From the NCBI GenBank assembly GCA_022701365.1, contig JAKUHH010000084.1, positions 744,001 through 808,000 on the forward strand: a stretch of DNA of 64,000 bases, read 5' to 3'. The DNA comes from Mycocentrospora acerina (taxonomy: Eukaryota > Ascomycota > Dothideomycetes > Pleosporales). How positions within the stretch are numbered: position 1 is the first letter of the stretch; each line of letters opens with the position of its first letter. Shown here one piece after another: positions 1 to 10,727 of this stretch. A program made the translations under genes and the position numbers. A model generated the notes under the pieces. That model saw only the letters and a program-made list of their open reading frames with translations. It did not search any database and was not told the DNA's origin.

Positions 1-543
1 AAAGTACTTATCCGCCAGCCATGGCGCATCTTCTTCACTCTGAATCTCGGTAGTTCTCTCTGAAGTTTGATCATGACAAACGTGTGCGCTCTTAAGATTT
101 CCACCATCATCTTCCTGGTCGTCCTCTTCAATTTCATCGCCCATATCTTCAACTTCCACCTGCTCGGCCTCGAACTGACCGCCCAGAGATTCGTATTGCT
201 CATTTTCAATCCAGCCCGTGTTATCCACAGATTGCCACCCTGATGTCGACAGAATTCCAGTGGTGTATCTAGACATTCTGATTTTATTTATTGGTTGCCA
301 ACCAATGTCGTACTTTTGCGACCTCGCGTCTTCTTGCTGGCTGAAATATACTCTATCACTCTTTTTATGACTAGACGGAGACGTGATTTGATGGGATGCA
401 ACTTCGTTAACGGACTTTTTTTGACGGGTGAAGCAAATGGGCTGACGGTTCAGACCAAGGGAAGCAAATTTGGACAGTTCAGTACAATCATTATCAGACT
501 GTGAACTCGAAATACCGGTGTCTGGGCATGACAGTGGCTGCAT
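1..543 (-). CDS. Partial hypothetical acidic protein, N-terminal part
   Basis: An open frame runs leftwards from an ATG at 543 to the window edge (181 codons, no stop), so the C-terminus lies outside. The frame is also open upstream to a stop at 598-600, and a pyrimidine-rich stretch ending in TAG before 578 could be a 3' splice site, so an earlier exon is possible. The second in-frame ATG at 276 is an alternative start. The protein is hydrophilic, Ser/Gln-rich at first, then strongly acidic (runs of Glu/Asp around residues 125-145). No domain was recognised. It resembles its neighbours at 1404, 2825 and 7141 only in being charged and low in hydrophobic residues. Confidence 0.5.
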   Translation of the reverse strand, partial: MQPLSCPDTGISSSQSDNDCTELSKFASLGLNRQPICFTRQKKSVNEVASHQITSPSSHKKSDRVYFSQQEDARSQKYDIGWQPINKIRMSRYTTGILSTSGWQSVDNTGWIENEQYESLGGQFEAEQVEVEDMGDEIEEDDQEDDGGNLKSAHVCHDQTSERTTEIQSEEDAPWLADKYF

Positions 544-1403
544 GATATCGTTTCTTGTTTGTGCCAAATCTATAGAATTAAAAATGAGTTTGTACGTCTA
601 GGTTTATGTCAGTCAATCCCAGCTAGCCTGTGGCTAACAATTGTAGCATGTACGGAATCCTCGTTTCCCCGCTTTAGGATCTGGTTTGCCCAAACTGACG
701 GTGTTTTCAGACGGAGCCTTGGTAAAGATTAGAGTTGTGAAGAAAGAGATATCTGTAAGTGGCCGTTGGGTGATGCTCTAGACGACGACCAATTTAAAGA
801 TTGTCACATACAGAGTGTAGACTAAAAATCTCGGAAGAGATTTTGGATGTGAGAGTTGCGTGTATCCTCATTAACAGTGAGAGTTAGAATCGTGTCGTGA
901 TCTTGGAAAGTTGTTGCTTCATTCACTGCAGTTTGGCTTGTGAGCTTTCACTCATGGTATGCGAAATTAAATACTAACAAGAATATGGAGAGCTGAATCT
1001 AAGGTCCGATAGTAGAAGAGAATAATTTCCCACTTTAATTTTTACTTTGCTTTCATGTGAATGGTAAAGAACGCTTAAATTGTAAGATTTAAATGGTGAC
1101 CATGTGACAAAGAAAAGTTGGAATTGTGATGAGGATCAAAGGTTTAAATCAATACTTTAAATTTCGAATGCTTCATCTGTTACTGAATCTATGCGTCGCT
1201 TTTCATTGTGCATCGGAAGACCACACCTCGTCTCGAACATAAGAAGATTTCTCTACAGCATGGACCGACAAAGCGAAAGTGAGGCAGATCCAACCATTGT
1301 AAAGTTTCAATGCAGACTTTCATGAGAATCGTGTGAACTTTGTATTGCCAGTGATTTTCGTTACATTGTATTTGCTCATAAATTAAGTATTGGCTCACAC
1401 TGG
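544..1403. other. Intergenic region
   Basis: AT-rich sequence between two divergent hypothetical genes. The short frames on both strands lack codon-usage or domain support. It presumably holds both promoters; no specific element was recognised. Confidence 0.5.
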
Positions 1404-2270
1404 ATGCAGAAGTTAAAGTCAAGACTTGAATCGCCCAGATTTTGCTCTGATATTCTATCTCTTATTTTATCACCTGAATTCACTTTCATCATGTTTACAA
1501 AAGACGAATGGATGCGAAAAACCTTCCTGCAGATTAGAGTCTATTCGGGAGTCCGGGATCTTGTTCAAAACGGAAAAAGTAAAGAGGAACTTGCTGACAA
1601 CTTGGTGTTGTGGGATAAAAGTTGCAGAGAAGAAGTAGAAGAGAAGAATAGAAAGGCTGAGGAAATTATCAGAGAGAAAACGGACGGAGAAAAAAAGTCG
1701 AAAGTCACCATGGGCTCAGGACATGATCAGACAACTGCATCACGACCTGGTAGAACGAAACGCCCAGGTGGTTCAATACCGGCAGAGCGGCCCCCAAAAC
1801 GAGTGGATACTGGAAAGACGACCGATTCAAACCAAGATGGCGAGTTTGCCTTGGGAAGTAAACATACAAGCAAACCCAGGAGAAGTGGCCCAAGTAGAGC
1901 GTGTCGAACACGCTTCTCAGATGCAGCAGTTTTAGGTCCTGCAACGTCTTCAAAACCAGATGACGAGGCCCCATCAGATAGCTCTTCCTCTGACTCTAGC
2001 AGTGCGAGGCCATCTACAATTGACGGCCGAGAGGATTCTGAAGAAGACGAAGTGTCTGAACAGAGGCATTCAAATAGGCATAGTGGCACTCATCAAATTT
2101 GCGAGGAGTTGTACTCTGAGACAGAGGAGGAAGAGCGAGATATCCCCGTAAATTCTCTGGGTGGGCCTGAGCGGGAAAAGCGGAGGCGAAAGCAACGAGA
2201 ACGCCTAGGCCAACCCAACCCTGTTGAGTGGGACGGTACCGATTCTCATCCAGATCACTGGTTGTGGTAG
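1404..2270 (+). CDS. Hypothetical charged, disordered protein
   Basis: Single-exon frame of 288 codons. The in-frame Met at 1491 (residue 30) is a plausible alternative start. Residues 30-100 are Lys/Glu-rich and probably helical. The middle is Ser/Pro/Arg-rich with an acidic serine tract around residue 190 (SSSSDSSS). The tail has a basic cluster (EKRRRKQRER) that could be a nuclear localisation signal and ends in Trp-Leu-Trp. No enzymatic motif or membrane segment is visible, and the function is unknown. A nuclear or nucleic-acid-related role is only a guess from composition. Long shadow frames lie on the opposite strand, but this frame is the longest and most protein-like. Confidence 0.5.
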   Translation: MQKLKSRLESPRFCSDILSLILSPEFTFIMFTKDEWMRKTFLQIRVYSGVRDLVQNGKSKEELADNLVLWDKSCREEVEEKNRKAEEIIREKTDGEKKSKVTMGSGHDQTTASRPGRTKRPGGSIPAERPPKRVDTGKTTDSNQDGEFALGSKHTSKPRRSGPSRACRTRFSDAAVLGPATSSKPDDEAPSDSSSSDSSSARPSTIDGREDSEEDEVSEQRHSNRHSGTHQICEELYSETEEEERDIPVNSLGGPEREKRRRKQRERLGQPNPVEWDGTDSHPDHWLW

Positions 2271-2824
2271 AAATAGACGGGTATTCTAGTTACAGGAATA
2301 ACTAGTAGTGGATGAAAGAATTTTGAAAACATGTGCACAAAATGAAATAACTCGTCGATGCGAAGATTTAATACAGATTGTTTGATCAAGTACGCGAGAG
2401 ACGGTGCGTGAGGCATTTATGAATGGCTATACAAATGCGATATCTCACACAAGAACACATATATTCAGGACTCGCGCGAAGCGGTATTGCGCAATGCGAC
2501 TGCCTGAAAGATTCTTCAGGCGACCGAAACTCATCTTGGATGAGAATTGACTAGTCGCATGGACTAGAAATCATTTTGCTCCCATTGTCCGTCTATGCAT
2601 GTTAGCAGGGACAAAGAACTTTGTACAATGTGTGTGTGTGTTCTAAATTGAACCTTTGTCTGGAAAGCGTTTTGAACCTAGAAAAGAGGGTCAATGCCTT
2701 TCGATCATATTTTGTGCGAGGAAACCATCAAATAGGAGGAATCGACAAGTGGCCATTTTGTGAACACCTCACCTGATATTTATTTTCACGACAACCGCGA
2801 GGAGAATTATTCTTGATTATTACA
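2271..2824. other. Intergenic region
   Basis: AT-rich spacer between two same-strand hypothetical genes, with a short TG repeat near 2630-2641. Nothing else was recognised. Confidence 0.5.
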
Positions 2825-4180
2825 ATGGCAACAACCGGAAGCACTGAGGGCGGAGAAGCTGCAGGGCTTCATATTGGCAGGACAACTCGTAGCAAAACCC
2901 GGAAATGTGACTTAGAAGCTGCGATCAAGGTCCCAGAGCCTGCATTGCCACTTCCGAGCAGTGGAATCAGGAGGAAAATGTATTTGGACTTCGGCAGCGG
3001 AAAGCATGCAGAAGTTGAGCGCTACCGGCAGTCGCTTGTGGATGATATGAAGCAGAAAGAACAAGATGCAGTAGGAGGCTCCGAAAACATTCGTGCACGT
3101 CTTTTAAAGAGGCATGAGCTGCAGGCGAAGCTAAACATAGCCACTAGCTGCAACCCCATCAGGCTTAGGAAGGCGATCAAAGCGGTAGAGAGGGATCTTG
3201 AAAATAACTACTATGCGATTGAAAGATGGAAGTCCGCTGTAGCATTGTACGAAGATTTTCTGTATTATCAGAATCCTCGGCACCGACAGCATTTCCTCAA
3301 GATCATCGAGACAATTCCAACAAAGGAAGAACAGAAGATGGCGGAAAATATTGGAAAACTACCGCCAGTGAAATTCAGTTCGAGTAAGGATTACAACAAG
3401 CAGATCGAACCATATGTGCAAGGGATGCGTCGTAGCCATGTTGAGGTAGTTAGTAAATTGGAGAAGTTGGCTATTCACCAAGAGCTACATCTGCGAACCC
3501 CAGTTTGGAGGCGACGACCACTTGGCGTAGGAAGAGCTTGGGAAATACCACGCGAGGCACCACTAGAATTGGAACTTGACTTCCCGCAGATTGAGCAGAG
3601 AAGGTTAGAAGTCGACACGAGACCTGACGACGGAACGCGAAACGTCGATTTTGCAAGCCACAATGCGCGAAGGATTGCGCAGAGAGAAAACAAACCCTTG
3701 AATGAAGGTCATTGCAATTTGAGAAAGCTTAAAACGCCAGAAGGCCTCTTCATCTCTGCAAAAGAAAGCTCGGATGATTGGCCACTGTCATACGACTATC
3801 GAGGAGGTTTGACAAATAACTTCATTCCGATGGTACCAGTAGCGGAGAAACGGCCACAGCCAAGTGACTTAGAGTCGTCTGAGCTTCTCCGTCCTTCCAA
3901 GAACCTCAGGACGGATTTCATGTACCGCATCACCACCCTATGGGGAAGTAAAATTACGCCTGGTAGGGCAGAATGGCATACGAGTAGGGTGCTCTCTCCA
4001 GCATCTCCAATTGGCTCGGAGATTAGTAGAGGAAGATACCCTGAGAATACACCGTTGGGAGAGAGGCATTCCAGTGCTGCTAGTGCCGATCTTCATCCAC
4101 ATGATGATCAAGAAGCTGAATACTCAGATGATGAAGGTGATATTTTTGCGGCTGCATACTTCGATGGAATAGGAGCTTAA
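2825..4180 (+). CDS. Hypothetical protein, 451 aa
   Basis: The frame opens slightly earlier at a TTG, but the first ATG is at 2825, in the context ACAATGG, and gives 451 residues. Residues 50-200 are Lys/Glu/Arg-rich and likely helical. The centre is Arg/Pro-rich, and the tail is acidic (QEAEYSDDEGD) before ending near DGIGA. There is no signal peptide, membrane segment or recognised domain. It probably belongs to a lineage-restricted fungal family, though this cannot be tested here. It is followed after about 450 bp by the same-strand HET gene. Confidence 0.6.
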   Translation: MATTGSTEGGEAAGLHIGRTTRSKTRKCDLEAAIKVPEPALPLPSSGIRRKMYLDFGSGKHAEVERYRQSLVDDMKQKEQDAVGGSENIRARLLKRHELQAKLNIATSCNPIRLRKAIKAVERDLENNYYAIERWKSAVALYEDFLYYQNPRHRQHFLKIIETIPTKEEQKMAENIGKLPPVKFSSSKDYNKQIEPYVQGMRRSHVEVVSKLEKLAIHQELHLRTPVWRRRPLGVGRAWEIPREAPLELELDFPQIEQRRLEVDTRPDDGTRNVDFASHNARRIAQRENKPLNEGHCNLRKLKTPEGLFISAKESSDDWPLSYDYRGGLTNNFIPMVPVAEKRPQPSDLESSELLRPSKNLRTDFMYRITTLWGSKITPGRAEWHTSRVLSPASPIGSEISRGRYPENTPLGERHSSAASADLHPHDDQEAEYSDDEGDIFAAAYFDGIGA

Positions 4181-4632
4181 ATATAGAAATCTCTTTATTA
4201 GAAAGAATGTTAAAGGGTAGAAGATTGGACGAAGATGAGAACGACGACAAAGTACCCTGATGTGTGCCCACACAACGAAACATAGACATTTGCATTTTGA
4301 AACTCTCAGCCATAATTGGTGTATTATCACGCGCTTGTACAAAGAAGCAATTAGCAACTTTATGGTTTACAATTCACATACTTACTATAATGCCATAATC
4401 TCCTCTGATAGTTTCCTCACGTATTATGCATTATCCTATTCTATCGTGTCTTTGTGATTATTGCTTAAATTTCCTCCCATGCAAGGTGTTTCTGATGTAA
4501 AGATATCACTAAAAATAGTTGTGGCGCATGTTAGTGTGTAAAGTTTCCTTTTGTTGACGTGTCCTTTATTACCCGGCGCTGTGCAGAACTTTCGGCATTC
4601 CAAAATCATTCGCAGGACATACAATTTGCCTC
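4181..4632. other. Intergenic region
   Basis: AT-rich spacer holding the 3' end of the 451-aa gene and the presumed promoter of the HET gene. No recognised element. Confidence 0.4.
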
Positions 4633-5829
4633 ATGAGACTTCTACAATTTTACGATGATGGCGATTACTGCCTTAAAGATTTTTCAAGTTTCTCCTCTGA
4701 GAATATTCCATTCTATGGCATCCTGTCACACACATGGGGGGGTGCCGATGGAGATGAGATTACTTACGAGGAACTTAAGGATGGTAATCGTAGATCCATG
4801 AGCGAAAGCCAGCGTCTCGGATTTCGCAAACTTCGATTCTGCCAGCGGCGAGCTGCTCAGGAAGGCCTTCGATACTTCTGGATAGACACCTGCTGTATTA
4901 ACAAACTCGATCCTACAGAGCTTTCTTGGGCGCTTAATTCTATGTTTTACTGGTATCAGAAGGCAACTAGGTGCTATGTTTATCTACATGACGTATCATA
5001 TAGTGTGGAGGAAGGATATCTCCAAAATATGACATTTGAGGGCAGCAAATGGTTCACGCGCGGCTGGACACTGCAAGAACTGATAGCGCCTCCTTCGGTT
5101 GTGTTTTACTCTCGACAGGAAACACGTATAGGCGATAAAATATCTTTGGGGAAATCAATTCATCAAATCACTGGAATTCCTATCAAAGTTTTGAGGGGAT
5201 GTAAGGCTCTGAACGAGTTCAGTGTGGATGAACGGTTCTCGTGGGCAAGAGGTCGAGAAACAAAGCGCCCAGAAGACGCGGCATATTCCCTACTTGGAAT
5301 TTTCGACGTCACACTGACACCCGTGTATTCTGATGGGCCTCCGAAGAAGCTTAGAGACAAGGCCATAAAAGAACTTATGGGGAAAGTTGAACAAGGCCGA
5401 GTGGCGGAAGTTTCCATCCGTATTGGCGGTGCGTCTTGGAATGATCTATCAGTATTGAGCGAAAAAGAGTTAGAAGAGCTAGATGGAAGGATAATAGAAT
5501 ATACGGATTGGTTCTGTCAGCAAGGTCAACCTCCGACTATAGAAAACCTTACGCTAATGTCAACTGATGCTGGCTGGAAGTTGAAGGAGCTGCTCGATCA
5601 ATTCAAGGTCGACTATAATGACGATTCTGGTCTGCATGGAAGGATAGTTTCATGGGAAGAACCTTGGGGGCGCTTTCTGCATCAAAACTCAAAATTCGAA
5701 CGTGTACGCGGGTTTTTGGACAATCGCTGGTGGATAAGTAATGGCCCGGAAAATTGTCACACAGGTATAATGGCAGCTAAGACATTATTGGATCTGATAA
5801 TCTGGAGAGATATACGGAGCTTAAGATAG
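4633..5829 (+). CDS. HET-domain (heterokaryon incompatibility) protein
   Basis: Single exon, 398 aa. The N-terminal two-thirds carry the successive HET-domain blocks: YGILSHTWG (about residues 28-36) followed by EITYEEL, then YFWIDTCCINK, then FYWYQKATRCYVYLHDV, and WFTRGWTLQELIAPP with a following Phe-Tyr. The later RPEDAAYSLLGIFDV block is also typical. HET domains trigger growth arrest or cell death after recognition of non-self in fungal fusion cells, usually through a C-terminal sensor (NACHT-WD40, ankyrin or other). Here the remaining 150 residues show no NTPase or repeat motif, and a stop follows at 5827. The sensor is therefore absent, lost, or of an unrecognised type. The start matches the usual family opening (MRLL). 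Confidence 0.9.
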   Translation: MRLLQFYDDGDYCLKDFSSFSSENIPFYGILSHTWGGADGDEITYEELKDGNRRSMSESQRLGFRKLRFCQRRAAQEGLRYFWIDTCCINKLDPTELSWALNSMFYWYQKATRCYVYLHDVSYSVEEGYLQNMTFEGSKWFTRGWTLQELIAPPSVVFYSRQETRIGDKISLGKSIHQITGIPIKVLRGCKALNEFSVDERFSWARGRETKRPEDAAYSLLGIFDVTLTPVYSDGPPKKLRDKAIKELMGKVEQGRVAEVSIRIGGASWNDLSVLSEKELEELDGRIIEYTDWFCQQGQPPTIENLTLMSTDAGWKLKELLDQFKVDYNDDSGLHGRIVSWEEPWGRFLHQNSKFERVRGFLDNRWWISNGPENCHTGIMAAKTLLDLIIWRDIRSLR

Positions 5830-7140
5830 CGCTCCACTCATCAATAGCTAAAACCATGGCCCTAATCTACCTTGATGGAGGTTGTGACTGCCCAAAAGGA
5901 AAGCAGCGTCGCTCGTGCGATGGGCACTAGCAAAGTGAAGGCACTGCATAAGAGAAAGCCAAGACTTACATCAAGAACTGTTTTCTTAATCCAAATCGCT
6001 TAGGCACAGCTTCTACTTTTTTCGACATCTGCTAGCAGATCTCCGTATGCAATGGCTAAGCTGTACCCATCACTCTATGCCGTACGCAAAATCAGGAGCT
6101 GCCACTCATCTGAGCCATGAAACCGCCGGATTTTTCGCCTCAACGATCGTAATACAATCGAATATTGTCAAACATAGCGTTTGGAGTAAGAAATTCGGCT
6201 TGTATTTCCGTAATGGAAAACATAGCCGAGTTTGGGTGTGTGCCAAAGGTGACTACTTGAGACACAGGCTGTTGCTCTGAACAAAACGATCGGCAACAAA
6301 ACCAATCTCATGCAATTTATAATCAGGGATCGAATCTGCCCATAGAACATACTTAAGAACGAGATAGTAAAGCTTATAATTCAATATAGCCGCATGAATA
6401 GTGTTAAAGTGTCTGAAATGTCGATTTTGATTTGTTCCAGGAATTTCTGACTACAATTGAATGCGCATCAAAGAAGATCACTTAAACTTAATAGATCTGC
6501 TGGAGACACAAAATCATAGAGGCACTTACTAATCACAGATGAGCCTTTCTTTAGAAAATCAACGCTCGTGCCTTGGATTCAATAACCATCTGGACATCTA
6601 TTGTTTGCTGTAGAACAAGACACTTTCCTAAAGGCAGGTTGTCGCAAACCAGATGGTTTTTTTTGAAAATGATATGTCTCAATACTTTTATCTGCATCGG
6701 ATCTGATTGGCAATTTCAAAATTGCAATACACCAAAGTAATCTTAGTGATTTAATTGGTCATGTACAAGCCTTATCAGTCTACAGTCTGTTTGTATTGGT
6801 TTATTCGATTCTACGATTTACCTGCACCTAACTGTTACGCTCAGTTACTTGTGACGCTCCTTGAAGTCTGTAGATACTGGCTAGTACACCAACTATCGTC
6901 ATATCATCAAACACGCTCCCGTTGTCGCTGATTATTACCATCATAACCGGTGTCCTGATTTTACTTACGTTCAAGTGAATCTAGTCTTCTGGTAGTCCAT
7001 CGTTCGCTTTCGCTAAGCTTAACACCTCGAACAAGCGGAATACTGCTCCTCTTGCCATTAATATTCAATTCATTCTCCCTCTTGTACTCTCTCAGGTACC
7101 AAGCTTACCTAACTACCCAGGAACGAAAAATGACGTCTTT
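5830..7140. other. Intergenic region, possibly decayed coding sequence
   Basis: 1.3 kb of AT-rich sequence between the stops of two convergent genes. Only short frames interrupted by stops exist, and no ankyrin, WD40 or NTPase remnant was recognised that would extend the HET protein. Decayed coding sequence is possible but unproven. Confidence 0.4.
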
Positions 7141-8370
7141 CTATCCCCACATACTAGTAGGCATGTTTTGACCATCCGCTCCTTTCACGTAGAACGGGTC
7201 TTCGCCAAGATACCTAACACGGTTCTCCCTATACTGTTGACCGTCGGGACCCTGCTCCTTCTCCCAACCATTTTTGATCTCGTTGAACACATGCATTGTT
7301 CGCCTTCCAAGTTTTTTTGCAAGCATTCTTGCTTCCTGCAAATATGGACTTCCTTTGGGATCGGTAGAACGACGGTGGTCAAGCCAGTACAAGTATGCGT
7401 GACGTGCTGACTGAATCTCGCCCACAATCCAGGCTTTGGAGCTCTTTGAGAACTGACCAGGGAGGACGCGTATGATGAATGTCTCGTCAATCTTGAGCTC
7501 AGAATTATCCCACGATATTTTGTCTTGGGTACCTTTGGAAAGACCAAGGGCAGTGATAATTCTTGGGTCCATTATAATGAGGTGGTCGACAGAGCCTTGG
7601 TCAACATCTGCCGTAACTTGCGTTATAATGCCATGAACATTTCGATGAGCCCACATGGCGATAATCGTAGTAATTGGAAATCGTTGAGCTTGCACTTCTT
7701 GTATCTGCCCGGTAGGAAAGGCTTCAGGATTGGTTATGCGAATTAAGATGCAGTGTTTATCGGAATGACCATCGGAAGAGCTTTGTCTTTCACCACCTTC
7801 CTCGACTTTAGAAGTTCTAGGCATGATAATGGGATGATTAAAGACCCCGGGTGCGGATGTTTTTTGTCCGTCACCCATCATCAGCCGTGAAGTATCCACT
7901 AAGCTTTCTATTTGGGTGTCGCTTTCCTCCTCGCCCTCGTCAGTTTCTCCCATCCTATCGATTAATGGTAGTTGGTATGATTTCCGGGTCTCGCTTTCTG
8001 CATGTAGTTTCGCGTACTCCATGTAGAGCGACCTGATTCTTTTGTCGAACGAGACGATCTCCAGTATTTTTTCTCTGTGCCGATCGAGCGCTGTTGAAGT
8101 TGTACCCCCAAACCGTACGATTTGGTTGACTGTGTTCGAAAATGTTTTTCGTGTGTCAGCATCGAGGAATTCGTGGATGGCATCCCTTAGGCCTCCAAGC
8201 ACTTCTGGGGCCGTAACATTGAGAACGGGGAGCTCAGAGCTTCCTGTTTTATGCGGCCTCGCACTCCGCCTGCAGATTTTTCTCTTGCGGAGCTGACCCT
8301 TGTCGTCTTCTGAATACTCTGATAATGAACTCTCAGTATCGTCGGCCGAGGTTTTGTTTTGTAAAACCAT
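7141..8370 (-). CDS. Hypothetical protein, 409 aa
   Basis: Single-exon frame starting at an ATG at 8370. The N-terminus (1-45) is acidic then basic (KGQLRKRKICRR, a possible nuclear signal). Residues 50-135 look helical, and an acidic linker follows (TDEGEEESDTQ). The C-terminal half (about 195-409) looks like a compact fold with alternating hydrophobic residues (HCILIRITNP, VDHLIIMDPRIITALGL, ETFIIRVLPGQF) and ends with SMWG. No known domain or catalytic motif could be named. It is convergent with the HET gene, with more than 1.3 kb between their stops. Confidence 0.6.
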   Translation of the reverse strand: MVLQNKTSADDTESSLSEYSEDDKGQLRKRKICRRSARPHKTGSSELPVLNVTAPEVLGGLRDAIHEFLDADTRKTFSNTVNQIVRFGGTTSTALDRHREKILEIVSFDKRIRSLYMEYAKLHAESETRKSYQLPLIDRMGETDEGEEESDTQIESLVDTSRLMMGDGQKTSAPGVFNHPIIMPRTSKVEEGGERQSSSDGHSDKHCILIRITNPEAFPTGQIQEVQAQRFPITTIIAMWAHRNVHGIITQVTADVDQGSVDHLIIMDPRIITALGLSKGTQDKISWDNSELKIDETFIIRVLPGQFSKSSKAWIVGEIQSARHAYLYWLDHRRSTDPKGSPYLQEARMLAKKLGRRTMHVFNEIKNGWEKEQGPDGQQYRENRVRYLGEDPFYVKGADGQNMPTSMWG

Positions 8371-9270
8371 AGCGAATGTCTTCTTATAGATCGACTTGTT
8401 GATTTAGTCCATTAGTCGATCACGCGCAGCCGAATAGGGTGTGTGCGAAGGTATTCAAGTGTCGGATTCGAAGGTGCAAGCTTGAAACGGCAAAAACACC
8501 TTCACCGTGCTTGCTACGTTTGCACCTTCACCAGTTCCGCGACTTTTCAAATAATAAAATTCTAGGCGATCTTTCCACAAAATTTACGATTACTGGTCTC
8601 TGCGCCGCTGTCATTAGTAAAGTGGACAAGTTTGGCTGACCGTTTCATATTTCGTCACAACGCAAGAAAACAGGATGAAAGTTTTTCCATTTTCACTGGA
8701 TAAAAAGAATTAAATATTTCCCATTATCCCCAGATTCAAAGTTTATATGAAAACTAGTTGTGTCCCTGTTGTGATTGAGAGATTGGTGGATTGCATTGAT
8801 TATTCTACACATTAGAAATGTGGCCCTGGATAACATCACCCAAGACAAATTCAGCTTAATGCTGATAATTGCGTTTTACCAGCCCCATTTTTTCGTTCCT
8901 GATCCTGTCATGTAACAGTCTTTTGACGCGTATGATCCTACCTTCTGCCACCCTGACAACATAGTGAACCTTTCTCACCTTCCCCCCGGACACTCTTAAT
9001 TCAGATTCATGTCTTTCAACAAAATTCTCAATATTCTGTTGGCTTCGAAATCTACAAGGAAAGTTGATGAAACAGCTTGTAATGACACCCGACTAGTCAC
9101 AAACTACTTTTGGCTGATTCACGTGTGACATGTTACCCGTCATTACATCTGGTAGTTCGAGACAATTGTAGGTTGTGACAATTATTATAGGCTGTCATGT
9201 TGAGATGATTCTACTTGTAGCAACATTAAGCCCTCAAAAAGTTGTAGCCAGAAAGCAATTTGATGCTCAC
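8371..9270. other. Intergenic region
   Basis: AT-rich spacer between two same-strand (minus) hypothetical genes. It should contain the promoter of the 409-aa gene and the 3' end of the 449-aa gene. No recognised element. Confidence 0.4.
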
Positions 9271-10727
9271 TCACATCATCTTATCAATGTTCTTGATGCC
9301 ATGCTGATAAGGTACAGGCACAAGACCTCTTGAGTACCACTTTGCTCCAAATCGCTCGACCTCTTTTGTCAGTGACGAGTGGCTTCTGAACGGCCGAACA
9401 TTCCTTGTCCCCTCAATAGATGTGCCCTCAAACTTTGCGTTGAACTCGTCAACGAAGCACTTCCAGCCGTCTGTAGGCTTGCCGTTAGTGAGATTGTCCA
9501 AAATCCACTTGCGTTCTTCAGCCACATAAGCGACGACAACATCACGGAAGCGGACACGGGTGTTTCGTCTAATTTGTTGCACTGTTCGTTTGTTGAGTGT
9601 GGTGATTGCGGCCTGGTTGTTCCAGTCGTGCGGTGGCGGGTTAGTAAAGATCCGCTTCTTGCCGTGGATGTCGGTCAGCTTGACAATAAGCTTAGCTTTC
9701 TGGTCTGCGACAGTATTATCTGGCAAGAGTTCGAAACGGCCAGGAACAAATTGAATGCTAGCGTAATATTAGCACTTGGTGCAGGGAGGTCTAAGTTTGG
9801 TAAGGGGGATCTTACAATTCAGGCTCCGTGGGAAACTGTGCATCGTTAGAGTAGTCCGTAGCGCATGGGCCCCACTTTACGTTGCGGAAGAGGTGTGGCT
9901 TAGTTGTGTCTTTGACAGGGCCGGCCAGGTCAGATTCGTCGCTATCGTAGTATTCAGCGCCAATCAGATTGGCATTAGCAATAAGATGTGCATGCTCTGG
10001 CTTTTCGGGATTGAGAATTCGTTTGTTGCGCTTAATCAAGGGTGTCATAAGCGATAGTTGTTGCGAGTTAGGCTTTTCAGAACATTCGCCCGCATTGCTA
10101 GCACCAAACATCGCATCGTCACAATCGGAATCCATTGAGTGATGATGACTGAGCTTAGCTCGCTTTGTCTTTTTGACAGCGATATCGTACATGTGCTTCT
10201 TTTGAACAGGAGCAGAAGATCTGGTAACATTCTCAACACGAGTAGCCGGAGAGATGAACTCGATTTCGGAATCAGTGTCGTCTTCATCGTAAGTGACGTT
10301 ATGGCTCAAACCAGACTCTGTCAACGCAATCTCATTCCATTCTTGTAGTGCACCCTGAACACATCTCAGTTTAAGTTTGAAGTTGTGATTACAATCTTTA
10401 GAGGACCCGGTATGTGGGGTGGGTGAGCTACTGTCGTCGTAATTCGTGATATTGTCATTTCCGAACGTGCTAGATGTTGAACTAGAATCAGGCTCTTGAC
10501 CGATGGACAAAGTGTTTTCCTTGTTCGAGCTGGGGGAACAGCTGTCTAGTACACTTTAGAGTAATCACAAATCATGCAAGAAAGAAGAACGTACATGCGC
10601 AACTCTTGTGACGGAGCATAGTATTGGTATCAACAGTTCTCTTACAGGTGTTGGTAAAAGATTTAGACTTCAAGACCCTTATTTGAGCAGCTAAAACGTT
10701 TTCTTTACTTCTGCGTTCAGGCGACAT
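9271..10727 (-). CDS. Hypothetical protein, three exons, 449 aa
   Basis: Reconstructed by splice logic. Exon 1 is 10727-10595 (ATG at 10727, start MSPERRSKEN), exon 2 is 10545-9816 and exon 3 is 9757-9271. Intron 1 (10594-10546, 49 bp) has a GTACGT donor and CTAG acceptor. Intron 2 (9815-9758, 58 bp) has a GTAAGA donor, a GCTAAT branch-like site and a CTAG acceptor. Phases join exactly (1350 nt). Exon 2 by itself has no ATG start, which supports exon 1. The first 300 residues are Ser/Asp-rich and disordered. The last 150 look folded and basic (KWILDNLTNGKPTDGW, SLTKEVERFG) and probably form the functional part. No family could be named. A nuclear location is plausible from composition. Confidence 0.65.
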
